Positions 25,871-33,721 of a stretch of 64,000 nt of DNA are shown here, piece by piece (position 1 is the first letter of the stretch; each line of letters begins with the position of its first letter). The stretch is from Halorarius halobius (GTDB lineage: Archaea > Halobacteriota > Halobacteria > Halobacteriales > Haloarculaceae): NCBI RefSeq assembly GCF_024298865.1, contig NZ_CP101161.1:2005227-2069226 (forward strand). Reading direction: 5' to 3'. A program made the translations under genes and the position numbers. A model generated the notes under the pieces. The model worked only from the letters and a program-made list of their open reading frames with translations. It did not search any database and had not been told where the DNA came from.

Positions 25871-26311
25871 ATGAGCCTCCGCGTCGCCGTCGCCGCTCCC
25901 TTCCGGAGCGAGGGCACCCGCGTCCTCGAGGAGTCGTCGTTCGTCGTCGCGCTCTCGCTGGACCGCGACTGGTTCTCGCCCGACCAGTCGAAACGTCTCG
26001 TCGACGTGGCGGTCGGCGAGGGGCTACTGGAACGCACCGACGAGGGCCTGCGCGCGACGTTCGACCCGGATTCGGTGTCGGTGCCCGACGACTACCACCC
26101 CGACGAGTCCATCCTTCAACAGCGGTCCGTCTTCGAGAAGGTGCTCGACGCCTGCCTCGACGACGGCCTCGACAAACAGGAGGCGGTCGCGGGCATCAAC
26201 CGCCTGCAGGCCGACCTCGCGGTCACCATCGAGGCCGCGGCGGTCCTCTTTGCACATCGGCGCGGCATCGACGTGAGCGACGCGCGGGGGGAGGCGCTCG
26301 CCGACCTCTGA
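25871..26311 (+). CDS. DUF2240 family protein
   Basis: A 146-residue soluble protein, recognised as DUF2240 from LRVAVAAPFRSEGTRVLEESSFVVALSLDRDWFSPDQ and the closing ITIEAAAVLFAHRRGIDVSD-like segment. The family is archaeal and uncharacterised; the helical pattern with an early winged-helix-like half could contact nucleic acid, which is inference. Its TGA overlaps the next gene's ATG by one base. A ggtatttgcc box precedes the start by about 30 bases. Confidence 0.8.
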   Translation: MSLRVAVAAPFRSEGTRVLEESSFVVALSLDRDWFSPDQSKRLVDVAVGEGLLERTDEGLRATFDPDSVSVPDDYHPDESILQQRSVFEKVLDACLDDGLDKQEAVAGINRLQADLAVTIEAAAVLFAHRRGIDVSDARGEALADL

Positions 26312-26715
26312 TGGTCCGGGACCGCGAGACGGACGGCACCCGCATCGCCGAACTGCTCTCCTCGGAGATACACGGCCGCGACTCGGGCCCGCTGGGACGA
26401 CTGTCCGTGGTCGACGCCGACCGGGACGTCGAACCGACGGAGTTCGGCGCGTTCGCGTACGGCATCGACCGCGACGGCGAGCGCGTCGCGGACGCCCACG
26501 TCCACCCGGACCGCGCCCACATCGAGTTCCGGGTCGGCGTCGACACCGCCGCCCGGGCGGGCGAGGCGGCTGGCCTGCGCGTCCGCCCGAAGGCGGTCGA
26601 CCCACCACGGACGCTCGTGTTCGTCGAGAGCGGTGCCGACGTGAAGCGTGCGACGGACGTGTTGGGACGGGTGGTCGAGTCGCTCGGTGTCGCTGGCGAC
26701 GAGAGCGAGGCGTAA
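26311..26715 (+). CDS. Uncharacterised haloarchaeal protein, coupled to DUF2240
   Basis: A 134-residue protein I do not assign to a characterised family. It starts with a charged helix (RDRETDGTRIAELLSSEIHGRD) and continues with a strand-rich acidic body, including AHIEFRVGVDTAARAGEAAGLRVRPKAV. There is no signal peptide or membrane helix. The start overlaps the DUF2240 stop (TGATG), so the pair is translationally coupled and may act together. Confidence 0.75.
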   Translation: MVRDRETDGTRIAELLSSEIHGRDSGPLGRLSVVDADRDVEPTEFGAFAYGIDRDGERVADAHVHPDRAHIEFRVGVDTAARAGEAAGLRVRPKAVDPPRTLVFVESGADVKRATDVLGRVVESLGVAGDESEA

Positions 26716-26741
26716 GAGCCCTCGGCAGTCCAGTCCGCCAG

Positions 26742-27398
26742 CTAGGACAGTCGAGCGACGACGCCCGGCAGGTCCTCGGCCAGCGCCGCCCGACGGACGG
26801 TCGCGGCGGCCTCGGGGTGAGGCTCGGGGCCGCCCTCGTAGACGACCTGCACCGGCGTCAGTCCGGCGTCGGCCGCGCCCGCCACGTCGTTGTCGGGGTG
26901 GTCGCCGACGTAGACCACGCGGTCGGGCGGGACGCCGAGCGCGTCCGCCAGCGCGAGGAACGCGCCACGGTCGGGTTTGGGGGCGGGAAGCGACCCCGTG
27001 ACGACCGTCGCGTCGAACAGGTCCGACCAGCCGAGCGCCTGCAGTTTGCTCCGCTGTGTCTCGACCGGGCCGTCGGTCAGCAGGCCGACCCGGTGGTCGC
27101 GTCGGAGCGCGTCGACGAGGTCCGCGGCGCCCGGAACTGGCTCCATCGCGGCCTCTATCTCCCGTCGGTAGGCCGCGGTCACCTGCTCTGCGGTCGCGTC
27201 GGTGTCGCGGCCCTCCAGCAGGGCCTCGAACACCGGCTGGCGGCTGTCGCGGCCGCTGTGTTCGGCGTGGGCGTCGAGATACGCGTCCCGCGAGAGGTCG
27301 GGGGCGTCGGCGCGGTCGGTCGCGTCCGCGAGGATGCGGGTGCGGTCACGGCTCGTCGCCGCGAGCGTCTCGTCGAGGTCGAATCCGACCGCGTGCAC
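26742..27398 (-). CDS. HAD family hydrolase
   Basis: A 218-residue phosphatase-like protein. Motif I is FDLDETLAA (nucleophile Asp7 if GTG 27398 starts), motif II LLTDGP, the lysine lies in PAPKPDRGAF and motif IV is YVGDHPDNDVAGA. A helical cap occupies about residues 15-85. A substrate is not evident; such enzymes dephosphorylate small metabolites. Divergent from pyrF. No ATG is available near motif I, so the GTG is taken as start. Confidence 0.85.
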   Translation of the reverse strand: MHAVGFDLDETLAATSRDRTRILADATDRADAPDLSRDAYLDAHAEHSGRDSRQPVFEALLEGRDTDATAEQVTAAYRREIEAAMEPVPGAADLVDALRRDHRVGLLTDGPVETQRSKLQALGWSDLFDATVVTGSLPAPKPDRGAFLALADALGVPPDRVVYVGDHPDNDVAGAADAGLTPVQVVYEGGPEPHPEAAATVRRAALAEDLPGVVARLS

Positions 27399-27478
27399 GC
27401 CGAGGGAGAGGGGCGCACCCCTCTTGAGGCTGACGCGCTCTCGGAAGCTTGTAGTGGGCCGGCGCGGACTCCCGCGTA

Positions 27479-28279
27479 ATGGGCTTCTTCGACGACCTCG
27501 CGGCCCGCATCGAGGCGACCGACAGCGTCGTCTCCGTCGGCCTTGACCCCGACCCGGACCGCCTCCCCGAGTTTCTCGATTCGGACCTCCCACGGTGGGC
27601 GTTCAACCGCCGCGTCATCGACGCCACCCACGAACACGCCGCCTGTTACAAGCCGAACGCCGCGTTCTACGAGGACCCCGACGGCTGGCGCGCGCTCCGG
27701 GAGACGGTGGCGTACGCCCACGGGAAGGGCGTCCCCGTCCTGCTGGACGCCAAGCGGGGCGACATCGGCAACACCGCCCGCCAGTACGCGAAGATACTCG
27801 ACGACGTGGACGCCATCACCGTCAATCCCTACCTGGGCCGCGACGCGCTGGAACCGTTCCTCGCCCGCGAGGAGAAGGGTATCATCGTGCTCGCGCGCAC
27901 CTCGAACCCCGGCGCGACGGACTTCCAGAACCTCGACGTCGGCAACGGGAAGCACCTGTACGAGTACGTCGCCCAGCGTGCGGCCGACTGGAACGAGAAC
28001 GACAACGTGGGGCTCGTGGTCGGGGCGACCGCGCCCGAGGAACTGGAAGAGGTGCGCGAACTCGTCCCCGACCTCCCGTTCCTCGTGCCCGGCGTCGGCG
28101 CGCAGGGTGGCGACGCGGAGGCGGCCGTCGAGTACGGCCTCGCGGACGGCGTCGGTCTCGTCAACTCCTCGCGGGGCATCATCTTCGCGGGGGAGGATGC
28201 GACGAACGAGAGCGACTACTTCGCCGCGGCCGGCGACGCCGCGAAGCGGCTGAAGCGACGGCTGAACGAGTATCGCTAG
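27479..28279 (+). CDS. pyrF: Orotidine 5'-phosphate decarboxylase
   Basis: A 266-residue TIM-barrel enzyme converting OMP to UMP. The catalytic DAKRGD motif is at 90-95, with VGLDPDPDRLP near the start, ITVNPYLGRDAL, and the phosphate-gripper segment FLVPGVGAQGGD. It belongs to the longer (type 2) subfamily. Its last four bases overlap the convergent zinc-finger gene. Confidence 0.96.
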   Translation: MGFFDDLAARIEATDSVVSVGLDPDPDRLPEFLDSDLPRWAFNRRVIDATHEHAACYKPNAAFYEDPDGWRALRETVAYAHGKGVPVLLDAKRGDIGNTARQYAKILDDVDAITVNPYLGRDALEPFLAREEKGIIVLARTSNPGATDFQNLDVGNGKHLYEYVAQRAADWNENDNVGLVVGATAPEELEEVRELVPDLPFLVPGVGAQGGDAEAAVEYGLADGVGLVNSSRGIIFAGEDATNESDYFAAAGDAAKRLKRRLNEYR

Positions 28280-28482
28280 TCCATCCGATACGTGTCGACG
28301 CCGTCGCGCCACTCGTCGTTGTCCGACGTGCGCTCGCCGGGCCGCTTGAGTTCGGCGGCACACTCCGTGCAGTAGCCGGTGTCCTCGTCGTAGTGGTCGT
28401 CACAGACGAGTTTGCCACATCTGTCACAGCCCCACTTCGCTTCGGCCTCCATGCAGAGTTCACAGCTCCCGGAGACGCTCAT
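28276..28482 (-). CDS. Small zinc-finger protein
   Basis: A 68-residue protein with four Cys pairs or partners: CELC, CDRC, then C in LVCDDH and CTEC, plus a His in DDHYDED. The arrangement resembles a compact double zinc knuckle of the AN1/B-box kind. Small zinc proteins are common in haloarchaea and are often regulators or adaptors; no specific role can be given. The ATG at 28482 is preferred over one nine codons upstream because the divergent J-domain gene lies near. Confidence 0.7.
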   Translation of the reverse strand: MSVSGSCELCMEAEAKWGCDRCGKLVCDDHYDEDTGYCTECAAELKRPGERTSDNDEWRDGVDTYRMD

Positions 28483-28566
28483 GCTAGCCGGTAGCACACC
28501 CTCGGACAAATGCCTGCGGGTCGCCGTCGCCGCGAGGCTTACGGTGCCGGCGACCCAACGGCCGGC

Positions 28567-29121
28567 GTGGACCGCTCGCCGCTCGTCATCGGACTCGCCG
28601 CCGTGTTCGCGGGGATGACAGTGCTACTTGTCGTGCTCGCGGCGGTGTTCGGCGACCCCGTGGTCGCGCTGATGACGCTCCCGTTCGGCGCGGCGACGTA
28701 CTTCTTCTGGTACCACGCCACCGGCCGCATCCGCGAGGGCGTCCGCGAGCAGGCGCGCCGCCAGCGCGCCCGTCGGGTGAACGACGAAGCGCGCGAGCGC
28801 GGCGGGTTCGGCGCGGGCCCGCGGTTCGGCCGCGAGGCGCGAACGCGGGCGGAGCGACAGGCCCGCGGCGGCGGCACCCAGGCCGGCCAGCGCGCGCGGG
28901 CCGGCGAGCGAACCCGGCAGGGCCAGCGGGTCGACCCGAACGCGAACGCCGGCCCCACGCGCCGGGAAGCCTATCGGACGCTCGGTCTCGACCAGGGCGC
29001 CGACGAGGCCGACGTGAAGCGGGCCTACCGCGAGAAAGTGAAGGACGTCCACCCCGACCGCGGCGGCGACGAGGAGACGTTCAAGGAGGTCACCCGCGCG
29101 TACGAACGCCTGACCGACTAA
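28567..29121 (+). CDS. Membrane-anchored J-domain protein
   Basis: About 184 residues: two adjacent membrane helices (roughly 5-55), a long Arg/Gly/Ala-rich linker, and a C-terminal J domain (about 135-184) with YRTLGLDQGADEADVKRAYREK and the HPD tripeptide in DVHPDRGGD. It should recruit DnaK to the membrane face. The GTG at 28567 is preferred because gcttacg lies at leaderless distance; an upstream ATG at 28510 would add 19 residues. It overlaps the convergent MBL gene by four bases. Confidence 0.8.
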   Translation: MDRSPLVIGLAAVFAGMTVLLVVLAAVFGDPVVALMTLPFGAATYFFWYHATGRIREGVREQARRQRARRVNDEARERGGFGAGPRFGREARTRAERQARGGGTQAGQRARAGERTRQGQRVDPNANAGPTRREAYRTLGLDQGADEADVKRAYREKVKDVHPDRGGDEETFKEVTRAYERLTD

Positions 29122-29969
29122 TCGAGCCACCGGAGGACGCCCGCCACGTCGCGCTGGACGGTCGGTGACTGCCAGCGGGCGTCGAGGTCGGCGACGATGG
29201 GGCCGACGCTCGCGCCGTGGGCCTCGCGTTTCCGTTCGACCACGTCGACCCACTCGCGCAGGAGGCCGGGGTACGCGTCGAGTTCCGCGACGGCGTCGTC
29301 GCCGCCCGCGCCGAAGTGACCGTAGAGGTTCACCGACGGCTCCAGTTCCGCGAGCCGTTCGCACGTCTCGACGTTGGCCGCGAGGTCGAACGCCGGCGGG
29401 GGCGTCGTCGGGTAGAGCCGCCCCTCGAAATGCATCCCGGCGCTGTCGATTGAAAAGAGTGCCTCCGTCTCGGTGTCGAACGCCGCGACGTGGTGGGGGG
29501 CGTGACCCGGCGCGTCGACGCAGTCGAGGACGCGGTCCCCGAGGTCGATGCGGTCGCCGTCCGCGAGCGCGTTCGCCCGGTCGGCGGGCACCAGTTCCGG
29601 CTCGCCGTAGGCGTTCTCGGTGCCCATCGCGCGGTCGACGCTCGCCTTCAGCGCGTCGAGCTTCGCGGCGTCGGTGAGATACGGGAGGCCCCGCTCGTGG
29701 ACGTGGACGGTCGCGTTCGGACACTCGCGGGCCAGCCGTCCCGCGCCGCCCGCGTGGTCGAGGTGGACGTGCGAGACCAGGAGGTGGCGCACGTCGTCGG
29801 GGGCGATACCCAACTCGTCGAGCGCCGCGAGGACCCGGTCGGGCGTGTCCGCCTCCCCGGCGTCGACGACGGTCGGTTCGGCGGCGTCGAGCACGTACAG
29901 CGAGCACGCGCCGGGCGTGCCCATCAGATGCGTGTCGACGCAGTAGGTGTCGGGGGCGACCCGCTCCAT
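29118..29969 (-). CDS. MBL-fold metallo-hydrolase
   Basis: A 283-residue metallo-beta-lactamase-fold protein. Metal ligands are visible in HVHLDHAGG (67-75), in DAPGHAPHH and in SIDSAGM, with a late NLYGHFG His. The fold serves glyoxalase II-type thioesterases and other hydrolases; the substrate is unknown. It is divergent from the HAD phosphatase gene and shares a very short promoter gap with it. Confidence 0.85.
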   Translation of the reverse strand: MERVAPDTYCVDTHLMGTPGACSLYVLDAAEPTVVDAGEADTPDRVLAALDELGIAPDDVRHLLVSHVHLDHAGGAGRLARECPNATVHVHERGLPYLTDAAKLDALKASVDRAMGTENAYGEPELVPADRANALADGDRIDLGDRVLDCVDAPGHAPHHVAAFDTETEALFSIDSAGMHFEGRLYPTTPPPAFDLAANVETCERLAELEPSVNLYGHFGAGGDDAVAELDAYPGLLREWVDVVERKREAHGASVGPIVADLDARWQSPTVQRDVAGVLRWLD

Positions 29970-29990
29970 GCTCCCCGATGGGAACCGGCG

Positions 29991-30000
29991 GCTTTGATAG
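29991..30000. promoter_or_regulatory. Single AT-rich box at promoter distance from two divergent genes
   Basis: gctttgatag lies 22-31 bases from the MBL start (29969, minus) and 23-32 bases from the HAD phosphatase start (30023, plus). No second box is visible in the 53-bp gap. Confidence 0.4.
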
Positions 30001-30022
30001 TTGTCCCGCCGGCAGTCGGCGT

Positions 30023-30745
30023 ATGGTTCGCCCGCTGGCCGTCGACGTCGACGGCACGCTCACCCGTCCGAAGCCCGACCGTGGCGTCGACCCCCGCGTG
30101 TTCGAGGCGCTTCGCGCGTACAGCGAGGAGGCCCCCGTCGTCGTCGCCACCGGGAAGGCGTTCCCGTACCCGGTCGCGCTCTGCGAGTTCGTCGGCCTCC
30201 CGATTCGGGTCGTCGCGGAGAACGGCGGCGTCGTCTGCATCGAGCAGGGAGACGGCGACGACCCGTACGGTGGCGGCCGGTTCGGCGACGGCGTCGTCTA
30301 CAACGGCGACCGCGAGGCCGCCGACGCCGTCGCCCGCGCGTACGAGGCCGAGGGGCACGCCCTCGGGTGGGGCGCGGTCGACCTCGTGAACCGCTGGCGC
30401 GAGACCGAGATAGCGGTCGCGCGCGACCAGCCGCTCGCGCCGCTCGAACGGGTCGCCGCCGCCCACGGTCAGGAGGTCGTCGACACGGGATACGCCTACC
30501 ACGTCAAGTCGCCCGACGTGGACAAGGACATCGGCCTCGAAACGGCGGCCGACCGGCTCGGCTACGGCCCCGGCGACTTTCTCGCGGTCGGCGACAGCGA
30601 GAACGACGCCGAGATGTTCGGCGTCGCCGGCGAGTCGTGGGCCGTCGCCAACGCCGACGACGCGGCGCTGTCGGCTGCGGACTTCGTCACCGACGCCGCG
30701 TACGCCGACGGCTTTCTGGAGGCGCTGGAGCGGGCCACGGAGTGA
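30023..30745 (+). CDS. Phosphoglycolate phosphatase (archaeal HAD type)
   Basis: A 240-residue HAD phosphatase of the TA0175 type. Motif I AVDVDGTLTRP is at the N terminus, motif II VVVATGKAF, the lysine in YAYHVKSPDVDKD and motif IV LAVGDSENDAEMF. It probably clears 2-phosphoglycolate from oxidative damage to nucleic acids. The ATG at 30023 starts directly on motif I and has a box at leaderless distance. Confidence 0.85.
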   Translation: MVRPLAVDVDGTLTRPKPDRGVDPRVFEALRAYSEEAPVVVATGKAFPYPVALCEFVGLPIRVVAENGGVVCIEQGDGDDPYGGGRFGDGVVYNGDREAADAVARAYEAEGHALGWGAVDLVNRWRETEIAVARDQPLAPLERVAAAHGQEVVDTGYAYHVKSPDVDKDIGLETAADRLGYGPGDFLAVGDSENDAEMFGVAGESWAVANADDAALSAADFVTDAAYADGFLEALERATE

Positions 30746-30781
30746 GCGGGTGGTCGGGTGGGGACTGATAGGGTGTCGCTC

Positions 30782-31678
30782 GTGAGCGGTCGTGTGCGCT
30801 CGCCGGTGCTGGCTCCGCTCGCCGCCTCGGCCATCTGGGGCGGGATGTACGTCGTCTCGAAGTGGTCCTTCGCCGCGGTGCCGCCGCTCGCGCTCGTGTT
30901 CGTCCGGGTCGCGCTCGGCGGGGCCGTCCTGTGGGGTGTCGTCCGCGCGACCAAACCGGACCGGTCGTTCACGCGGCGCGACTGGGCCGGGTTCGCGGCG
31001 CTGGCGCTCGTGTTGACGGCGTCGCTGTCCGCCCAGTTCGTCGGCACCGACCGCACGACTGCGGCACAGGGCTCGCTCGTCACCGTGTTGACGCCGGTGT
31101 TCACGCTCGCGTTCGGGGTCGCGCTGGGGGAGTCGCTCGGTCCGCGAAAACTCGGCGGCGCGGCGGTGGCGCTGGCCGGCACCGTCGTCCTGCTCGCCGG
31201 CCGGTACGACCCGGCGACGCTCGCCGCCGGCGAGTGGGTCGGACCGGGTCTGCTGGTGGTGGCGGCGGCGACGTACGCCGCCTACACCGCGTTCGGGAAG
31301 CCGCTCGTGCGGCGCTACTCGGCGCTGGAGGCGGCGACGTACGCGACGCTTTTATCCGTGCCGGCGTTCGGCCTGCTGGCGCTCGCGGAGTTCCGCTTCT
31401 GGGACGCGGGCGCCGCGTCGGTGACGGTGACGCCCGCGCTGGTCGGGGCAGTGCTGTACCTCGGTGTGGGGTCGACCGCGCTGGCGTGGTATCTCTGGTA
31501 CAAGGGACTGGAGCGGGCCGACGCCGGCACCGTCGGCGTCACGTTCGTCGCCCAGCCCGCCGTGGGAGTGGCGCTGGGCGCGCTCCTGCTGGGCGAGCGG
31601 GTCGGCCCCCTGTTTCTGGTCGGCGGGAGCGTGATGGCCGTCGGGGTGGCGCTGGTGGCGACGGCCGGCGACGGGTAG
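30782..31678 (+). CDS. EamA/DMT family permease
   Basis: About 298 residues with ten membrane helices in two EamA repeats. Repeat 1 starts LAASAIWGGMYVVSKW and ends near LAGTVVLLAGRYD; repeat 2 covers GLLVVAAATYAAYTAFGKPL to the C terminus with GVTFVAQPAVGVALGALLLGE. It may export a metabolite or amino acid; the substrate is not predictable. No ATG is present, and GTG codons at 30758, 30773, 30782 and 30794 are all in frame; 30782 is a compromise. Confidence 0.85.
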   Translation: MSGRVRSPVLAPLAASAIWGGMYVVSKWSFAAVPPLALVFVRVALGGAVLWGVVRATKPDRSFTRRDWAGFAALALVLTASLSAQFVGTDRTTAAQGSLVTVLTPVFTLAFGVALGESLGPRKLGGAAVALAGTVVLLAGRYDPATLAAGEWVGPGLLVVAAATYAAYTAFGKPLVRRYSALEAATYATLLSVPAFGLLALAEFRFWDAGAASVTVTPALVGAVLYLGVGSTALAWYLWYKGLERADAGTVGVTFVAQPAVGVALGALLLGERVGPLFLVGGSVMAVGVALVATAGDG

Positions 31679-31749
31679 GGAGCCATCCGGTCGGCTCCCG
31701 ACGGCTATACACGGGAAATACCGGCGCAATCGGCCGATTCTCGGGGAAG

Positions 31750-31759
31750 GCTTTTAGCG
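31750..31759 (+). promoter_or_regulatory. TATA element of the GTPBP1-type GTPase gene
   Basis: gcttttagcg lies about 26-35 bases upstream of the ATG at 31785. Confidence 0.5.
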
Positions 31760-31784
31760 TCGTGGTTGCTAGGCGTTCCCGTAC

Positions 31785-33386
31785 ATGAGCGCGGACCGCG
31801 CCGCTCTCGACCGTGCCATCGAGCGCGGGGAGGAGGAGGGCGGCCACGTGGAGTTCAAGGAGCGGTTGACCCGGGCCGTCCACCTCGCGGACGGCCGCAA
31901 GGAGTCGCTCGCCGCTCAACTTCGCCACCGGGTCCTCTCGGGCGATGGCGAGGCCACCTACGTCGTCGGCGTCACCGACGACGGCGGAATCGCCGGCATC
32001 GACCCCGAGGCGTTCTCCGAGACGATGGACGTGCTCTCGTTGCTCGCGGAGGAGGCCGGCGCACACATCGACGACGTGGAGACGTGGTCGGCCGGCGAGG
32101 ACGGCCTCGTTGGCGTCGCCACCCTCCGGGAGGGCGCGATGCTCGACACCGACGACGACCACATCGTCGTCGGGACCGCCGGCCACGTCGACCACGGGAA
32201 GTCGACGCTCGTCGGCTCGCTCGTCACCGGCTCGCCGGACGACGGCCAGGGCGGCACCCGCGCGTATCTCGACGTCCAGCCACACGAGGTGGAGCGGGGG
32301 CTGTCGGCGGACCTCTCGTACGGCGTCTACGGCTTCGACGACGACGGGGCCATCCGCATGGACAACCCCGACCGCAAGAGCGACCGCGCGGAGGTCGTCC
32401 GCGAGGCCGACCGTCTGGTCTCGTTCGTCGACACGGTGGGCCACGAGCCGTGGCTCCGAACCACCATCCGGGGGCTCGTCGGGCAGAAACTCGACTACGG
32501 CCTGCTGGTCGTGGCGGCCGACGACGGTCCCACCAAAACCACCCGCGAGCATCTCGGCATCCTGCTCGCGACGGAACTGCCGACGATGGTCGCCATCACG
32601 AAGACGGACCTCGTCGCCGACGAACGGGTCCGCGAGGTGGAACGCGAGGTCGAGCGCCTGCTTCGGAACGCCGAGCGGACGCCGCTTCTCGTCGGCCGCC
32701 ACGGCGTCGAGGCCGCCCTCGACGAAATCAGCGAGCAGGTCGTCCCCATCGTCGGCACCAGCGCCGTCACGATGGACGGGCTGGCGACGCTGGACGAACT
32801 GTTCGAGCGACTCCCGAAGACGGCCCACGACGAGGGCGAGTTCTCGATGTACGTCGACCGGACGTACAGCGTCACCGGCGTCGGCGCCGTCGCCTCGGGC
32901 ACCGTCCGCTCGGGGAGCGTCGAGGCCGGCGACGAACTCCTGCTCGGCCCGATGGCGGACGGCTCGTTCCGCGAGGTCGAGGTGCGGAGCATCGAGATGC
33001 ATTACCATCGGGTCGACGAGGCCAGCGCCGGCCGCATCGTCGGCATCGCGCTGAAGGGCGTCAAGGAGTCGGCCATCGAGCGCGGGATGGCCCTGCTCCC
33101 GCGCGACGCCGACCCCGAGCCAGTTCGCGAGTTCGACGCCGAGGTGATGGTGCTCAACCACCCCACCCGCATCGGCGAGGGGTACGAACCGGTCGTCCAC
33201 CTCGAAACCGTCAGCGAGGCGGCCGCCTTCTACCCCGACGAGGGGCGGCTCCTGCCGGGTGACACCGGGACGGCGCGCGTCCGGTTCAAGTTCCGCCCCT
33301 ACCTCGTCGAGGAGGGCCAGCGGTTCGTGTTCCGTGAAGGCTCCTCGAAGGGCGTGGGGACGGTGACCGACGTGCGCCCGGAGTGA
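31785..33386 (+). CDS. GTPBP1-family EF-Tu-like GTPase with N-terminal extension
   Basis: A 533-residue translational-type GTPase. G1 is GHVDHGKS (133-140), G3 DTVGH, G4 TKTD. Domain II and III sequence follows, with VTGVGAVASGTVRSG and GDTGTARVRFKFRPYLVEEGQRF, as in EF-Tu and SelB. The family is related to eukaryotic GTPBP1/2, linked to ribosome rescue or mRNA decay. Residues 1-115 precede the G domain and read EFKERL ... YVVGVTDDGGIAGID, resembling an AlbA_2/Schlafen-like domain. The gene stands alone with its own promoter. Confidence 0.88.
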   Translation: MSADRAALDRAIERGEEEGGHVEFKERLTRAVHLADGRKESLAAQLRHRVLSGDGEATYVVGVTDDGGIAGIDPEAFSETMDVLSLLAEEAGAHIDDVETWSAGEDGLVGVATLREGAMLDTDDDHIVVGTAGHVDHGKSTLVGSLVTGSPDDGQGGTRAYLDVQPHEVERGLSADLSYGVYGFDDDGAIRMDNPDRKSDRAEVVREADRLVSFVDTVGHEPWLRTTIRGLVGQKLDYGLLVVAADDGPTKTTREHLGILLATELPTMVAITKTDLVADERVREVEREVERLLRNAERTPLLVGRHGVEAALDEISEQVVPIVGTSAVTMDGLATLDELFERLPKTAHDEGEFSMYVDRTYSVTGVGAVASGTVRSGSVEAGDELLLGPMADGSFREVEVRSIEMHYHRVDEASAGRIVGIALKGVKESAIERGMALLPRDADPEPVREFDAEVMVLNHPTRIGEGYEPVVHLETVSEAAAFYPDEGRLLPGDTGTARVRFKFRPYLVEEGQRFVFREGSSKGVGTVTDVRPE

Positions 33387-33432
33387 CCGCGGGTCACAAC
33401 ACTCATTCCGCCGCTTCGAGAACGCCCGGACG

Positions 33433-33636
33433 ATGACCGAGTCCGACGACACGCCGGAGGTGCCCATCGTCTGTCCCGACTGTGAGACCACCTCCCGGGT
33501 GCCACTTTCCGAGGCGGGCGACGCCGTCGACAGACACAACGACCGACTCCACGACGGCGACGAGGTGGCGTCGGTCGACCCCGAGGTGGCCGACGCCATC
33601 GCCGACATGGTCGCCGAGGACCTGGACCTGGTGTAG
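33433..33636 (+). CDS. Small acidic CxxC protein
   Basis: A 67-residue protein with one CPDC knuckle near residues 14-17 and an acidic helical C terminus ending AIADMVAEDLDLV. The single Cys pair could bind zinc as a dimer or be redox active. I do not recognise a family. Genomic position after the GTPase and a coding-like acidic composition support it as real. Confidence 0.6.
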   Translation: MTESDDTPEVPIVCPDCETTSRVPLSEAGDAVDRHNDRLHDGDEVASVDPEVADAIADMVAEDLDLV

Positions 33637-33721
33637 ATGTGACCGCCCCCGGGCCGAGTCCCCGGAGCCGCCGCCTTCCGCGATCCCCGTCCCGTCGCTC
33701 CCGGCGTGATGGGGTCGTCGG

